Of a stretch of 5,191 nucleotides of DNA, positions 5,009 through 5,191 are shown in pieces. Source of the DNA: an uncultured Odoribacter sp. (GTDB lineage Bacteria > Bacteroidota > Bacteroidia > Bacteroidales > Marinifilaceae). The stretch is from positions 1 to 5,191 of the forward strand of contig CAJKZL010000267.1 in the NCBI GenBank assembly GCA_905204385.1. Reading direction: 5' to 3'. The notes beneath the pieces are model-generated. The model had not been told where the DNA came from. It saw only the letters and a program-made list of their open reading frames with translations, and ran no database searches. The number at the start of each line of letters is the position of its first letter. Within the stretch, counting starts at the first letter, position 1. Made by a program: the position numbers and the translations under genes.

Positions 5009-5191
5009 ATGTTTGATTATATACGTAAATCGTTGAGAACCGCAAAACATCATCCACGCTTGGGAGGGTTGGAGATTTTAAAATATATCGGGCCAGGACT
5101 GTTAGTGACAGTGGGATTTATCGATCCCGGAAACTGGGCGTCAAACTTAGCTGCCGGTGCTGATTTTGGCTATACCTTGTTGTGGATGGTT
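5009..5191 (+). CDS. mntH: NRAMP-family divalent metal transporter MntH (5' part)
   Basis: The first 61 codons of a protein that continues past the window. After a basic N-terminus ([12 protein letters not shown], 6-17) comes [14 protein letters not shown] (24-37) and the TM1 signature DPGN (39-42), the unwound metal-binding stretch of NRAMP transporters in which Asp and Asn contact the ion. [15 protein letters not shown] (46-60) continues into TM2. NRAMP proteins import Mn(II), Fe(II) and similar ions with protons across the inner membrane. The selectivity Met of TM6 is outside the window, so Mn versus Fe preference cannot be judged. The nearest purine-rich ribosome site, AAGGA at 4989-4993, is 15 bases from the ATG, which is long. 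The gene has its own promoter and a structured leader of about 95 nt. Confidence 0.93.
   Translation, partial: MFDYIRKSLRTAKHHPRLGGLEILKYIGPGLLVTVGFIDPGNWASNLAAGADFGYTLLWMV

Noticed and set aside
3037..5080. Exact 14-base direct repeat GGTTGGAGATTTTA at 3037-3050 and 5067-5080
   Set aside because: The second copy is inside the conserved coding start of mntH and no flanking similarity extends either copy, so chance is the likely explanation in a 5-kb window.

Overview
The window looks like a chromosomal stretch from a Bacteroidota (Bacteroidales-type) gut bacterium. Four things point there. The start sites have weak or absent Shine-Dalgarno sequences. Several intergenic regions carry TAnnTTTG-type -7 boxes, one with a TTG 20 bp upstream. 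Two small lipoproteins are of a kind common in that phylum, one a GIN/DUF2807 protein and one with acidic residues straight after the lipidated cysteine. The OsmC, CbiET and CAT-like proteins also read like Bacteroidales members. Genus cannot be fixed from sequence alone.

Region 1 (1-2485, + strand): the last 32 codons of an unrecognised gene are followed by a tight run of three genes. These are a chloramphenicol-acetyltransferase-fold protein (148-783), a GNAT acetyltransferase (786-1277) and the fused corrin-ring methyltransferase/decarboxylase CbiET/CobL (1292-2485). Gaps of 2 and 14 bases suggest one transcript, tying two small acyltransferases to a cobalamin biosynthesis gene. The CAT-like protein keeps its catalytic His but has Ser where the family has the structural Asp.

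Region 2 (2486-3139): a small lipoprotein on the - strand converges on cbiET with 26 bases between the stops. Beyond its start, about 200 AT-rich bases hold a 7-bp inverted repeat and a -7 box for the next + strand genes.

Region 3 (3140-3890, + strand): an OsmC-family peroxiredoxin-like protein with an extra cysteine, then a 58-codon gene. A strong inverted repeat, probably a terminator, follows.

Region 4 (3959-5191): a DUF2807/GIN-domain lipoprotein (- strand) with seven regularly spaced beta-helix turn motifs is divergent from mntH, an NRAMP metal transporter cut by the window edge. The 321 bases between them hold two opposed promoters, a 15-bp palindrome and an approximately 95-nt mntH leader. 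That leader has a 5' hairpin and a possible 16-codon upstream ORF.

No mobile element, CRISPR array, tRNA or rRNA was seen. Most of the window is ordinary core and envelope content. The items most worth following are the altered CAT active site, its linkage to cbiET, and the structured mntH leader.
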